Source of the DNA: Hymenolepis diminuta
Lineage: Eukaryota > Platyhelminthes > Cestoda > Cyclophyllidea > Hymenolepididae
Assembly: GCA_900708905.1 (NCBI GenBank)
Contig: CAADRB010000012.1
Span: 1,161,235-1,225,234 of the forward strand
Reading direction: 5' to 3'
DNA length: 64,000 nucleotides
The notes under the pieces are model-generated. The model did no database searches. It had not been told where the DNA came from and worked only from the letters and a program-made list of their open reading frames with translations. The translations under genes were made by a program, and so were the position numbers. Positions 1 to 11,426 of the stretch are shown piece by piece (the first letter of the stretch is position 1; each line of letters begins with the position of its first letter).

Positions 1-518
1 AGAGATTAAAAAGAATAGTCATTAGCTACAACTCGATCTGCATGAATACCACAGGTTTCAAAAGTGAAATCTCATAATTTCTGTTTTTCTTTTAATCGTT
101 ATATGCGCATTACAAGCCAAACACAACTCCCATGTCCAATACAATTAAATAAACTAAGGGTTAAAATTGAACGAAGATTAAAAAAGACTGTTAAAAAATA
201 AACAGTCTCATGACCCTACGCACCACTATAAGAGTCACAAGATAAATGAGCAACTAAGATTTCTGATAAGACTGCTCACTCATATCCATAAGTCTGCAGA
301 ATTAAAATCGAAAGCTCACAAAGATCTCTGTAATCGCCCACTCCAAATTAATCATCATTAGTTAGAAAACAATGATTAAGTATTCTGCATCAATTCATTG
401 AATAGCAAGGGGAAGAGAAAGGGATAAAGATAATAAAACCTCGCTATTGGACATGAAAACTACCTTCAATGACATACCACATAATTTTAAATATTAGGAA
501 TAGCTATTACAACTGGAT

Positions 519-552
519 GTATATATACATATATATACATATATATATACAT
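519..552. repeat. (TATATACA)n microsatellite
   Basis: A short run of alternating TA and TATACA units lies inside the probable intron of the left-edge gene. It is a simple-sequence repeat with no coding potential. Confidence 0.8.
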
Positions 553-803
553 AGTGCATATAGATTAATTAAGAATCACTCCGACAAAGAGTTAGAGAGG
601 AAATAAAAAATTAACACTCCGCCATTTGCTTAGATCGATGCAACAAGAATCTTATAATTATAACTCAAAGGCAATTTACCACTGTCCATGCACCACGGAA
701 AATCAATCTTAACCAAAATTCGATAGTTAAAAACAAGACAAATAAAAAATTCAAGAAATAATGAAATGAATTAATGGGGAAAAAACTATGCGCAATGACT
801 TAC

Positions 804-1244
804 CTGAACAGTAGTATTGAGAAGAATTTGTCCAGTTCCGGAATACGTAGACTTTAAATCGGGAAAGAATGTTATGCGAATGTTTTGGCCAAAGTGCTCA
901 CGTGTTGGAATAAAGGTAAATTTCAAAATAGGTCCGTTCCCAACTTCACAAGAAGTCACCGCACGAATGGGTTTATCTAGATATGACACGCATTCCGGAT
1001 TCCAAGCACCGATGATTTCTTCATTGAGGTAGATATTAATGCCACTAAGGTGGTTATAAGAGTTTCCACTTGCAGGCGTTAAACGCCAGTGAATTGGACT
1101 GTCAAGTTCAACTGGGAATGGTGTTAATTGTTCTAGATAAACTTTATTTATGTAAGCTAAAAAAATAAATTAGAAAATTTTCAAATTACCAGAACATGCG
1201 AAGTTAAAAATTAGCAAGCAAATCCACAAAAGTCGTATAACCAT
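804..1244 (-). CDS. N-terminal part of an unrecognised secreted or membrane protein (5' exons only)
   Basis: Two exons are visible on the minus strand. Exon 1 (1244-1190) opens with ATG and encodes MVIRLLWICLLIFNFACS, a typical signal peptide. A 33-nt intron (1189-1157, GTAATT...TTTTAG) follows, then exon 2 (1156-804), which ends at a consensus GTAAGT donor (803-798). Joined, they give 136 codons in one open frame. The mature part starts AYINKVYLEQLTPFPVE, contains two cysteines (in NPECVSY and VTSCEVG) that could pair, and has an N-glycosylation sequon in LLNTTVQ near the exon end. No transmembrane segment is seen yet. I do not recognise the family. The next exon must lie left of the window, because no in-frame continuation with an acceptor appears in 1-797. 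An extracellular or lumenal domain is an inference from the signal peptide and cysteines. Confidence 0.7.
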
Positions 1245-4200
1245 TTCGCAGAATGCGATCACATACGGAAAGCGCGCTTAATTTTCATGAAAGACGTTGA
1301 CACATTCAAACAATTTCATCAATTTTACAATGTGTTGGTGTATTTGCAAAATATTTTAGTTTTACAATATTTTGTTAAAAATGTCAAATTTATTGTGTGT
1401 TGAAATGTTTCCTATCAAACAATTTTATGTGAGCTACTTGGGATAAAATTGAGTTTATATATTTTATAATCCGTCCTCTACATTTTTATAAACCTTAAAG
1501 ATTCATCCGAAATAGAAGTTATGTTGATATCTTCGCCGCATATCTCTATTACCATTTCGAAATTTTGATTTTATTCATTTTGGACCCATGGTGATTGTTT
1601 AAATATTCTTTAAATTGATTGCTGTTAACAAGCGTTTATTGAGCGCTCACTACTTCTTTTAAAACAGGAAGCAGCAATGACACCATTGGTAATAATACTT
1701 TATTGACGATTTGGATTAAGGACTGCAAAGTATTCACTAGCAGTATCCTCCATATATAATCGGACAAAACGTTTTCGATGCTAAATATATTATTCAAATG
1801 ATTATTAATAGGCCGAACTCTCTGATCTGTTCAAAATAAACGGTGATTTAAATTAATATTTCTCCAGCTCAAGCACTTAAAGAGAACTGTGAATTTATAC
1901 TCAGGTTTAATTTAATAATACTTTCAGCTTTACTGGTTAATTATTGTGATTATTTGGAGGAAGCCGAATCTTAAATCTCAAAGCTGCAGAGTTAATATTA
2001 AACTGCAGGATGATTAATTCACGGAAGTTGTCTTGAATTCTCGTGTCATCCTTGTTAATGTGCCACCTCACACCTCTGACTTGAATTGTTATCGATGATT
2101 TTTCCTTTACCAGTGGTGTGTCGATCTAGAATATCAATTATATGAAAACAATTTGTCTTCATATTAAGTCTGTGTTGGAATTATTTTAGAGTACGTGCAC
2201 CTTCGCCTCATCTCTATCTTCCCCGAAATTGTGTAAGGAGTACCCAAGAGTAATCTACTGAGCATGTGGATCATAGCGGCAGAAACAAGACTTCTTACGA
2301 TACTAACTGTGCAGGTGATCTTTAATTAACAAAATGTTGCATTAGAAAGTGGGATCTCGTGTAAAATTTTCCAAATTTTCTTCTTTTAAGCAGTTAGCAC
2401 ATCATTTGAATTTGAATTTTTGAATAGAAAAAATATGGATGTACTTAAAATTCCTATCGAGATTGTCATTTTTATACCTCATCTCAATGCATAAGTCATG
2501 ATTTGCAAAATTATGAGTTTATTCTTAACGAAGATATTGGAATAAGGCCTCACCAACTTGGATTTTCTTGAATTTTATTTAAGACATAATGTATAAATTT
2601 TGCATGGAATCCTTAAATATATCAGACATATTTCAAAATCATTGCTATGTTATGTAAATTCCAAATTGCCACATATTCTTTGTGGCCTAGACACAAGTGT
2701 ACATGAAAGTATTTTATTTATGTAAGATACCTAAAATTGAAATGCTACTACCCAGTAGAACCTAACAGAATAAATTATTGTGGCACTTTATCAAAGTGTC
2801 TCAAACAAAACAGTTGATTGTCTCTAAGTTTTCGATTTTCTTCTGAAGGTATAACATAGGGCTAAAAGATATCTGTACCTCAATACATTTAAACTGATTT
2901 ATAACTTGCTCAATTACCCACTTTACAGAGATACAATCGTAGAGATTCTAGAAAGAGAAGGGAGGAAGACTCATAGCTCAAACAACATCTGCTATTCCGA
3001 AGAAGGTGTACTTATATATGGTCGGATATGGGGTAAAAATTAGCTTACTGGTTAATCAATATTAAAAGTGATGATTTCTCATCTGAACGTCCTACCTATG
3101 CAAGTGCGAGCGGAAAAGTTCAAAAATGGAAAGTTCATGAATTTACTCGATCGAACACGCCGAAAATATTCGACTTGGCTCCATAACAAATGGATTATTT
3201 ATACTTTAATAGTCACAATGTCAAACGCATCTAAGCCTTTTACATATTATTTCAAGATTAGGACTTTTATTTCACCGATTAATAATCACATTAGTAAAAT
3301 GCATATGGATATGTATACTAAATATCCACATTGTGCTTAATCAATTTTCGACATAAGTACAGTGTTTTTTAAAAGTATATTTGTTTCTCCAGTTTTCCAT
3401 GAGTTTCAATTCTCTAAATACTGAGATTCATGAAGTAAGCCCACCAGGGAATTGCACATGATGGTTGGCTGTTTTGTTGGCTTCTATATGTGCATTTTGG
3501 TTGCCTCTGTAATTGAGTTTCAATGGATTCTTCTCGTTACTAATCTCTAACAGTTAATCTATATCTGATAAGCCTAACATATTATAAGACACATGGCATA
3601 GGGCGTTGTAATTAATGGCGGCGAAACCGAAACTAAGTAGAAAGTAATCAATTATCTCCCTCTCTCATTTCGTTTACCAAATACAAGCCGCTCCACAGAT
3701 AGAACCAATGACCGCGACCAAGGAAAAACCAACTTGCGAAGGGAAGAAAAAGGCATGGACGACCAAAACAGGTCAGAAGCCGGCATGTTAGCTTAGAGTG
3801 ACGTGTTTGCTTGATACTCGGCCTCCACCATCACCATACGTCTACGTGTGCTATCCTAACCCGAACTGTAAACCCAGTTGAACTCCTGAACAACCCGACT
3901 CTGGTTATTTCAAGTCGTGTCAGACTAATTACTTTTAGTAAACCCACTCCGTTACCCTGAACCTTCTGTTAACGCTCAGTTTACAATGTTGATATTCTTC
4001 GTCTGCCCATAAATCAGTTGTAGGTAATTAATAAATGCTTGCAGACGATCTCCTCGAAAACTGTTGCACTGCTAAACCTATTGAGCAGGCATTTCAGCCC
4101 TATCTCTAAAGTGTCCTTGTTTGGATATTCAAAATCCATAGAAAGCGGGCTTAGGAAGACCCTTTGGCCAATCGGTTAGCAGATGTATACTACTGATAGT

Positions 4201-4989
4201 AGAATCTAAAGGCACTAATCTATCAAACTAACAACAACATTAAACGCAAATGAAGCCACTCAAAATAAGAATAAGGATCTGTTGTCAATCCTCTATGGCC
4301 TAAATAATAGAATACGGATACAAGCACGAGTATATTTTACAAGTAAGAAAAATGGATTCAGCTCTCACGAGTTGATATTTGCAACTGTTTTCACGCTATC
4401 AATATATTTGAGCTAAATATCCGCATATAATATAGCTGTGGTTCAAATGCATTGCTTATAAATTGGCCTAGAATCGAAATAGATACTGATGAAAACATCA
4501 TGTTCAGAACAAAAGAAAACTTTCCAACCTAACCTAGGCAGATGGAAACTCGCATCCTGCCTACCCTCTTGTTGAACATAGTTAATAATGGAGGTTAGCC
4601 ATTCACTGCCAATCACTTGTTTCATGATTAACTGGGTAAAGGTGTACGTTGACCTTTGCACAAACGGTGAACGCCTAAGTATTCATCTTCCGCTAAGGAA
4701 GGGTATTTCAATGACTCTCTGATGAAAAATCACAGACAGTTTAATCAGTGTACCTGAACATCGATTAAACGTGCCTGAAACTGTCACCTATGATGTGGCA
4801 TAGGTGCCCGATTTCTGCAAAACCATCGAATCAGACACATGGAGGTGATCTTTTAGACGTTCTATAATTGGCAGCTTTTCGAAGTGACGAATTTATCTTT
4901 GCTTCAAATTTTCTAAGAAATTTTCTTTTGAAAAAAACCACCATCGAGTGTCTATTGAAATTACTTTAAGCAGGTTCGCTAAAATAGTA

Positions 4990-5170
4990 AGTAAACAAGC
5001 GTATTCAAACTTCCCATTAGATAGACTTGAACCCTGGCATCTCTTAGGTGAGCTATCATCTCCGCTGACAGCAGATAGTGCTAATCTAATCTCCTAACAA
5101 CATTATACCCCAATATGATGCGTATGGGACCTTCATGATGAGTTAAAGCACTTACGACCTCACCAGCCAA
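4990..5170 (+). repeat. Diverged SINE-like copy
   Basis: The right part (about 5105-5160) carries the words ATGATGCG, CTTCATGATGAGTTAAAGCAC, matching in order the tail of the better copy at 5495-5660 (CTCCATGATGGAGTTAAGCA). On the opposite strand, GGGTTCAAGTC at about 5023-5033 resembles a pol III B box. The copy is degenerate and its edges are uncertain. Confidence 0.35.
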
Positions 5171-5494
5171 TCAGAAAGGTCGAACTATTTAACCACCTAC
5201 TTCCTTCAAGGAAGAAGAGCCAACCATCGCCCAAGGATCTACGGATGCTATCGAGAGGCCAAACGAACTGTACAGACTTATGCTACACGCGTACTCCCTC
5301 GTCTTGCCCGCTATTTACGTCCAGATAATTATATTCCGTTATGTTGAGTACACTTCCACTATTAAACTCAGATCACTTACACCCAAAATTCTTAGTCAGG
5401 AGTATTTGCAACTTATGGCATAACAACATTACGTATCGACACTAATGAGAACTAACTCAAATTTTACACTGAAGTTTTTAAAAGCCTATGTGCA

Positions 5495-5660
5495 TTGGTG
5501 GCATAGCGGTTCAAATGCTGATCTGCAAAGCCAAGGATCAGGGGTTCAATGTCCATCCAGTGGGCAGAATGGCCAAGTATGGCTGATAATGTTGGCAGAA
5601 TTCGAGCATCTCATCAGAGACTCCATGATGGAGTTAAGCAACGCTTTCTCAAATGGACTT
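5495..5660 (+). repeat. tRNA-derived SINE-like element with A and B boxes
   Basis: TGGCATAGCGG at 5499-5509 fits the pol III A-box consensus TRGYNNARNGG. GGTTCAATGTCC at 5543-5554 fits a B box (GGTTCRANTCC) at tRNA-like spacing, and CATCCAGTGGGCAGAATGG follows. The tail (about 5595-5645) is shared with other copies in the window. A 75-codon open frame overlaps it but shows no protein similarity, so the repeat explanation is preferred. It is not a functional tRNA gene, because no acceptor stem pairs. Confidence 0.5.
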
Positions 5661-6630
5661 AACAGTTATTAAACGACTCACAAATGACAAACCTTAGACA
5701 CATTACAACAATTGCTGATAATTAAACTAACGTAAAGTTTTCGAAACAACAAGCACATAACCATTCCCACCCTACTGCGAACGCAACCATATATAGAAAT
5801 ATTCACTTTATTATTGACTATTAGTAGTTTCAGCGTACCTGCGAGACTTCTGCCAGAATCATAGTTCGGCTGGTATAAAACAAAATACCGGCTAGCAATT
5901 GACTATGGTTCACGAACGCATACACATTAGAGCGATTACAAACGATGGCGTAACATCGACGCGGGACCGACGTAAATTAAACATACGCTTTAAAACATTC
6001 TAAAGCGGAAATACGCTAACTTCCCACTACGACTACTTCCAAAATCAGGTTATGGCAGAACAGCTTTTCTTGACAAAATTATTCTTCAAATAGATTAACC
6101 GTGCTACGTTTGCCCTACATCTAAACCCTTACACGAGTGCAGTCATTCTATTTAAAAAATCTACTAGATATATAAATGCGTTCACCTGACAGCGCAAAAT
6201 CTGATAGTTACTGAAGCACGTTTTGGATCCAAGCTCTACTTGACGCGACCGTCTAAATCACCACAAGTTTCTCCAAAAAGCATATTCCAATAGGAATATT
6301 CAACCGTTAAACAATCAAATCACAGACAATAAAGGCAGATTTAAGTACCAATTTGTGAGTCACATGGAGCAGGTAAAATCCAGTGCGAAGAAAAGAAGAC
6401 CCGTTCAAATTTAGAAAACCAGACTGCGAGCCTAGCAAGGGGAAAAACGCGCATTAAACGTGAAACCACGAACAAGTACTCAATGACATCTACGTGATAG
6501 ACTAACACTATGATCGTAGGATTGATAGCTCTATGTATATAAGACTAACAACAATCTTTCATGACATCCATAATCCATGTGTAGCCATAAATCAATAATA
6601 AGCAGTCAGATTTCTTATATGACCAGAAGG

Positions 6631-6657
6631 TTTATTCATCATCAAATAGAGTTTATT
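6631..6657 (-). terminator. RPS27 polyadenylation signals
   Basis: On the minus strand, AATAAA occurs at 6657-6652 and again at 6636-6631, about 35 and 56 nt past the RPS27 stop codon. This is the expected distance for cleavage and polyadenylation of a short 3' UTR. Confidence 0.6.
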
Positions 6658-6691
6658 TGCTGACAAATTTATATACAAGGTCCAATCCCAT

Positions 6692-7050
6692 TTAGCGTGT
6701 CTTGTGTCGGAACTTGCATCCTATAAGAATGAAAATAAAGAGTGATCAACTCAGAACATACCAGATGTAAGCCTGGCTTTCCCACCAGTTGGTGTACAGA
6801 GGATCCTATCGCAACCAGGACAGACTACAGCAGTCTGTGCGTGGCTGAAGACAACTTGGATCTTCATACAGTCACCACATTTCACATCCATAAAGTAGGA
6901 GTTAGGTGCTGGCACCAAACGCTTCAGCTTACATTTTCTCTTCTCTTGAGCCAAAGTCGGATGAAGTAAATCTCTCGCCAACTAATATATAAGATATAAA
7001 AACGTTAATTTGAAACATTTTAACAAGTATCGCAAGAAAAAGACCTGCAT
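6692..7050 (-). CDS. RPS27: 40S ribosomal protein S27 (eS27)
   Basis: Small-subunit ribosomal protein eS27, a zinc-ribbon protein of the cytosolic 40S subunit. Exons on the minus strand: 7050-7045 (ATGCAG, only two codons), 6981-6762, and 6720-6692. The introns are 63 nt (7044-6982) and 41 nt (6761-6721). The spliced product is 84 residues, the usual eS27 length. It begins [11 protein letters not shown], contains [14 protein letters not shown] and [11 protein letters not shown], which supply the four zinc-binding cysteines (CxxC...CxxC), and continues with the family signature PTGGKARLT, ending CKFRHKTR. The two-codon first exon was chosen because it restores the family start M-x-L-A-(R/K)-D-L-L and has a GT donor. 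An alternative is an ATG at about 7067-7065 immediately before GTGCGT. The second intron falls inside the LTSG|CKF segment, so a single open frame would miss the true C-terminus. Confidence 0.94.
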
Positions 7051-8080
7051 CATGTACGCACCATGTTTCGTAAACGAGCCGATCTCAAAAAGTGACGTTT
7101 TAAAACACCGGAGTATATAATAATGTTCGATGTAGGGAAGATACTTTAAGTGAAGCTATATAAACCATGAAAAAGCAATATTTGTTATTTAAATATATTT
7201 AAGTTAAAAATTTTACTAAAAAATTTCTATTTACAACATGTGTCATAATGAAAATATTGGTTAACATTTATGTTACAATTATATTTTCTTGACAACTCAG
7301 ACGGAGTTTATTGGAGCTTTAAGTTCTTATTAATTTTCAATAAGTGATTTTCCTGCACGTGATATTTATCATATTTAGAGTAAATTTGAGTTAGATATTA
7401 TCTGATCACAGCTTCAGTGAATAAAAATAAAACACCGCTAATAATTTAACATAAATAAGATTTGAAAAGTGTCGTCTATCTTAAGATAATTTTTCTATTG
7501 CCACATACGCCAAACATACCCCTCTTGTACCTACGCGTTATATTACGACTGAAAGAAAATGAATCTAGCTTCCTAAATAAAGCGGTAGTTATCAGAAAAG
7601 CCAAAGAATTATTCTGATTACCTGAGTATTAATAATTTGTATCGCAATTTATAGTCGGTAATGTAACAAAATTATAATTTTCTTTATAACTAAATAGAAA
7701 TAAGGGGATGTATCATTAGAAGAACATATTGTTATAAACAATTCACGATACAATATACAATCGAACATTGTTTATTTTTAAATATCTTTCTCAATGATCA
7801 CATTTACCATATTTGCTGAATATGAACTAATTGACGTTTTATATTGCTTCTAACATTATTTAAATGAAAAAAAGAAAGTTGATTTGGTAAAGGTTAATTG
7901 CCATTCTGATTTAACTCATTATGGTGTATACTGTGATAATGACGATAAAGTATAGGCCATCTGCTATTTATCTCCAATATGGTGGGGAAGGTGTGATATT
8001 AGATACTTGTTTTCTATTGCTAAAATATGTTTGGGTTTATGTAATGTCATTATTATTTGTTGCCTTAAATTTTTTTACAG
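7051..8080. other. Divergent intergenic region between RPS27 and the ashwin-like gene
   Basis: About 1 kb separates the RPS27 start (minus) from the first visible exon of the ashwin-like gene (plus), so both promoters should lie here. The sequence is very AT-rich. I see no clear TATA box or initiator that can be told from background. The last 12 bases before 8081 are a strong pyrimidine tract ending ACAG, a splice or trans-splice acceptor. Confidence 0.5.
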
Positions 8081-9218
8081 AGACTGATGACATATATTGA
8101 TGACTCATGGAAGATAAATAATGGATTTTTTGAATTCATTCCTGAAGATGGAATGTATGTGGATCTTACACAACCTGGTCTGCTATCTCAAGGGCAGATC
8201 ACCCACATTTTTTGGAGGAGAGGGTTTGCGTCACTTGTGAGAATTTTTTCAACCTCTTTTGCTTCTTTTTTAATCCATTTTATATTTCATCGTTCAAGAT
8301 CCCAAGCATTAGTTACATTTATCTGACCGAACATATTATTTGGAGGCAGTTTTTTCTGATTCTAATTCATTTGACGAAATTATTATAACACAGTGGTATC
8401 TGTGGTGTAGACAACTACTTTCCTGATTTTTGTGAATTTATTTTCACCTATCATTTTGCTTTTTGAAAGATATAAAGAGTTGGACAATAAATATTATTTG
8501 ACACCGTTTTATTCGAGTCATGTTTTTGAAGGCTATGTGGAAGAATAACGGTTTCTCAGTTATTTAACATCATTCAGTGAAATTTTGAACGGATGTTTCA
8601 ATGAAGAGGCTCGTATTTAAATTTTCATTACAGAACTAGTTATTACATGATTTTTTTGTTTTAAATTTTATTGCTTGTAGAATTATCTACGTTGGTAGGT
8701 TGCAGTTAGTTTGTTTTTTTTTTAACGTATTTTAGTGTATGTTATCCGCCATTTCCTCTTTCCAGTTATCAACTACAGGAACAAATAAAGAGTCCCTTAT
8801 AAGAGCATACGTTAAATACGTTCAACCGCTTCCTTGTCGCGATGAGCAAAGTAGTCCCTTAATCTCTTCTCAGAAGCTGTCCAATCGCCATCAGATTCGA
8901 TGTTGTCAGTCAACAGATACATCAAATCACCGATCACACCTCAAATTATCCTCAAATACCACGAAAGAGCGAAAAAACCGCGACCTTGACAATTTGGTCG
9001 TTATTAATAACCCCAAGTGGCCAACTAGTGGTGTAACCCCAGTAGAGGAGAAGAAAGTGTCCAAAGTGGAGTCGAAAACCAAGGAAAGTAACAAGAGACC
9101 AGTTCCTGATTCTGAACCTACCTCCTCTTCCTCACAGCTCCCTCTCAAACGACCCAAAATCAATCGGAATTTTGATGGTCTTGAAGAATTATTAGGGAAA
9201 AATAAATTTCTTGCCTGA
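8081..9218 (+). CDS. Ashwin (C2orf49)-like protein
   Basis: Two exons: 8081-8236 (ATG at 8087) and 8766-9218, joined in phase 0 through a CTT|GTGAGA donor and a TTTCCAG acceptor, giving 200 residues. Residues 29-80 resemble the N-terminal domain of ashwin. The shared pattern is P-x-LLSQ (here QPGLLSQGQITHIF), then N/T-K-(D/E)-S-L-x-x-x-Y-V (here TNKESLIRAYVKYV), then a P-L-P-x-R-D end (here QPLPCRDEQ). In animals ashwin is a small nuclear subunit of the tRNA-splicing ligase complex with RTCB, DDX1, FAM98 and CGI-99. The rest is low-complexity, Ser- and Lys-rich, with a basic LPLKRPKINR stretch near the C-terminus that could be a nuclear localisation signal. The ATG lies 6 nt after a strong acceptor (TTTTTTACAG, ending 8080), so an upstream 5' UTR exon or spliced-leader addition is likely. 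The assignment rests on motif order, not on a search. Confidence 0.72.
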
Positions 9219-9699
9219 GATTTTTGCTGACTTTCTGTGCCAAAAAGAATATTTGTAAACTTGTACTTATCTCTTAAATGCTTTGGATATGCTCCCAAGT
9301 CGTTATTTAAGTCAATCCGAGAAAATGATCAGCTAAATTTTGTTTTTGAGAGGCCCGAGGAAGATATACATCTGCCATGTTTATATTGAATCGGGGGAAA
9401 ATTGATGCGAAGTCTAGGGACTTAGGGTCAGCAAAAGACTAGTTTTTTTTTTGTGGTACGTTGCAGTTACATACTTTAGATCCTCTTCGCTCGATTAGAC
9501 CCTACTTGATTGATTCTGACCTTGACCTTATTTCACAAATCAATTCTAATGGGTTCGATAGTGCACATTTTAAATTCCATACGCCTGTAAGCCTGGGTAC
9601 AAAACCAGTGTTTCATCTATTTTCGTTTAAATCAATACAATACATATCTCAATAGCCTCGAGAATTTCAGTCAATTTTTGTTAAAGAAAAATATTATGC

Positions 9700-9865
9700 T
9701 CTAATAGCGTAGTGGCCAACAAGCACGTCTGCCAAGTCAAAGATCTCGAAATCGATGTCCATCGGAGCACATTTAGTGATGTGGACACCCAATTGAACTG
9801 GTTAGTTTCAGTTAATGAAAGAGAGTAGAATGCGAAGTTCTCGTGGGAATGGCTCTAGGATATCT
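9700..9865 (+). repeat. tRNA-derived SINE-like element
   Basis: TAGCGTAGTGG at 9705-9715 is a very good pol III A box. GATCTCGAAATCGATGTCC (9742-9760) sits where a B box is expected. The downstream tail reads GATGTGGACACCCAATTGAA then CTGGTTAGTTTCAGTTAATG. The same series of words, diverged, is found in order at 17750-17910 (plus), 10800-10640 (minus) and 53215-53350 (plus). Confidence 0.6.
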
Positions 9866-10439
9866 TAACTTTACCACAACTAAGGTTTGTTTGCACCTGG
9901 AACGTTTTATTGTGCTTATGGTTTCTCATTGAACATGCTTTAACTTGCATTTAGTAAAAATGAATTATATAGGATTTGAGAAAATACATTTCAAGGTCTA
10001 TTGAAGGAAAACGTTTCCAACATTCATTTGGGGTAGATGGAAGGTTTTACAGCTGAAATATTCATATTTGGCCATCACTCTTTTAACCAGAATTAAAAAT
10101 TGTGGTTGGCCATTCTTAGCCACTGGAGGCAAAACTGTGAGTCATTAAGTTCAGTGAATAAAAATGATCAGTAAATGTTTATATTGAAGGTCGTGAGCAA
10201 AGCAAAGTTTAAATATTATCGAAGACCTAATTTGCTTGAGATATTTTAGAGCGAAAATTCCGGTAAGGGATTAGTTCATTAGAGTTATGTTGCATAGGCT
10301 TCTGGTCTAACCTAGTATGTCTAAGCGTTAACTGTCTTAATGTGACTTGGCATAATTTCTCCTGCTTACCTCTAAGCTAGTTCTACCCCAATGACTCCCC
10401 AAATCTATTAAAAGTTACATTTATACTTCCAAAGCCAAT

Positions 10440-10800
10440 TTGAGGAAGTGTTGGGCAGAGGGATGGCGTAATGGAGTGTCTCTGGAGGGAAACTAGAATT
10501 CTACCACATCCTCTATTGGTCAAACTTAACCAATGTCGGTTGTCCATTCTGCTTAATGAGCGTACACCAATGGCCTCTGATTTCACAAATGTTTGCGTTG
10601 ACTGCACAAAAGAAATTAATAGAGAAGGTATACTGGAGCTGATCTGAAGGGAAAATCGCATTCTATCACCCTCATATTGATCAGAATTAACTAGTGCAGC
10701 AGTCGTCAAGTTATTTGATGTGTATCAATGGGTATTGATCTCGTGACCTCTCACTTGGCTGACCTGTACATTGATCGTTGCGCTGCCTCAATACTGTTTT
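10440..10800 (-). repeat. Two adjacent SINE-like copies, opposite strand
   Basis: Read on the minus strand, 10800-10620 starts GCAGCGCAACGATCAATGTAC and continues AGGTCACGAGATCAAT, CTGCACTAGTTAATTCTG, ATCAATATGAGGGTGATAGA. These match the copies at 9700 and 17750 block by block. A second, 5'-truncated unit follows (about 10555-10440: GACAACCGACATTGGTTAAG, TTTGACCAATAGAGGATG, GTAGAATTCTAG). The head-to-tail arrangement suggests insertion of one copy beside another or a local duplication. Confidence 0.5.
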
Positions 10801-11426
10801 TCGAATTTTAATATTATCTTTATCTAGCATTTTTTCAGAAAAGATTTATTAAATAAAAAGGGCAATATCTATACGGCTTGTAAACTTAGGGCGTAAGGCA
10901 GTATATATTCAGCAGCACTTAAGTTTATCGATTCGGGAGATTGCGTAAATCCTATCATCATAGCAAAAATATCTTATTTATAAAATTAACAAAATTTGCA
11001 CCAAGAATCCCACAGGACAAATATAAGCTCATAGTGCACATAAACCCTCCCTCAGGAAATTTTGATTAGACTTAGATTTCTGTCATATATCGTGACGGAG
11101 GAGGCAGCCTTTACATCAATGATCGTTATGGTTCTAGTGAGCCCTCCAGACTAGAGGTTACAAAAAAATGACAAAAAGGACGATAGAGGTTAAAAGTAGC
11201 GGATATAAGTCTGACCAATTCAGCCTTTTTTATCAAAGAACTAGATAATATAGTTAAATAAGAAATATAAACGAACAACTGAGAGCTAACGAACTAATCA
11301 TCATGAAGATACCTTCAATTCGATTGCTGATGACAGCAGTTCCAAGTCTCTGTTCAATTAATTATTTAAAATGCGTAGATGTTAAATGAATCCAAAGGTA
11401 TCAAGAATGATTATATTTCACACAAC

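Larger units (their letters stand above)
1245..6628. other. Intergenic spacer, no convincing gene
   Basis: About 5.4 kb between the 5' end of the left-edge secreted-protein gene and the 3' end of RPS27. The part from 1245 to about 3600 is AT-rich and featureless. From about 3600 to 6550 the sequence is less AT-rich and richer in CpG, with no open frame that can be recognised. This looks like old, decayed repeat material, and SINE-like pieces are seen at about 4990-5170 and 5495-5660. Upstream of the secreted-protein gene (1245-1400) no clear TATA box or trans-splice acceptor is seen. Confidence 0.6.
9219..11426. other. Convergent intergenic spacer between ashwin-like and eIF3i genes
   Basis: The two flanking genes end toward each other here. 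The 2.2 kb spacer holds no recognisable gene. It carries SINE-like copies at about 9700-9865 (plus) and 10440-10800 (minus). A 108-codon frame on the minus strand (10709-10383) lies wholly within the repeat and is not credited. No canonical AATAAA was found soon after the ashwin-like stop. Confidence 0.55.

Noticed and set aside
817..1032. 71-codon plus-strand open frame
   Set aside because: Lies opposite the coding exon 804-1156 of the secreted-protein gene, which has splice sites and a signal-peptide exon supporting the minus strand.
3068..3340. 90-codon plus-strand open frame
   Set aside because: AT-driven composition, no recognisable motif, no splice sites or neighbouring exons; expected by chance in AT-rich DNA of this length.
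4443..4661. 72-codon minus-strand open frame
   Set aside because: Composition is unremarkable, no family recognised, and it lies in a region of decayed repeats.
5495..5570. Functional tRNA gene
   Set aside because: A and B boxes are present, but the acceptor and anticodon stems do not pair, and a shared downstream tail marks it as a SINE-like copy.
8739..8765. ATG at 8739 as the start of the ashwin-like protein
   Set aside because: An acceptor (TTTCCAG ending 8765) lies between it and the conserved segment, and the exon at 8081-8236 supplies the missing conserved N-terminal part in phase.
10383..10709. 108-codon minus-strand open frame as a gene
   Set aside because: It coincides with SINE-like repeat units and has no protein similarity.
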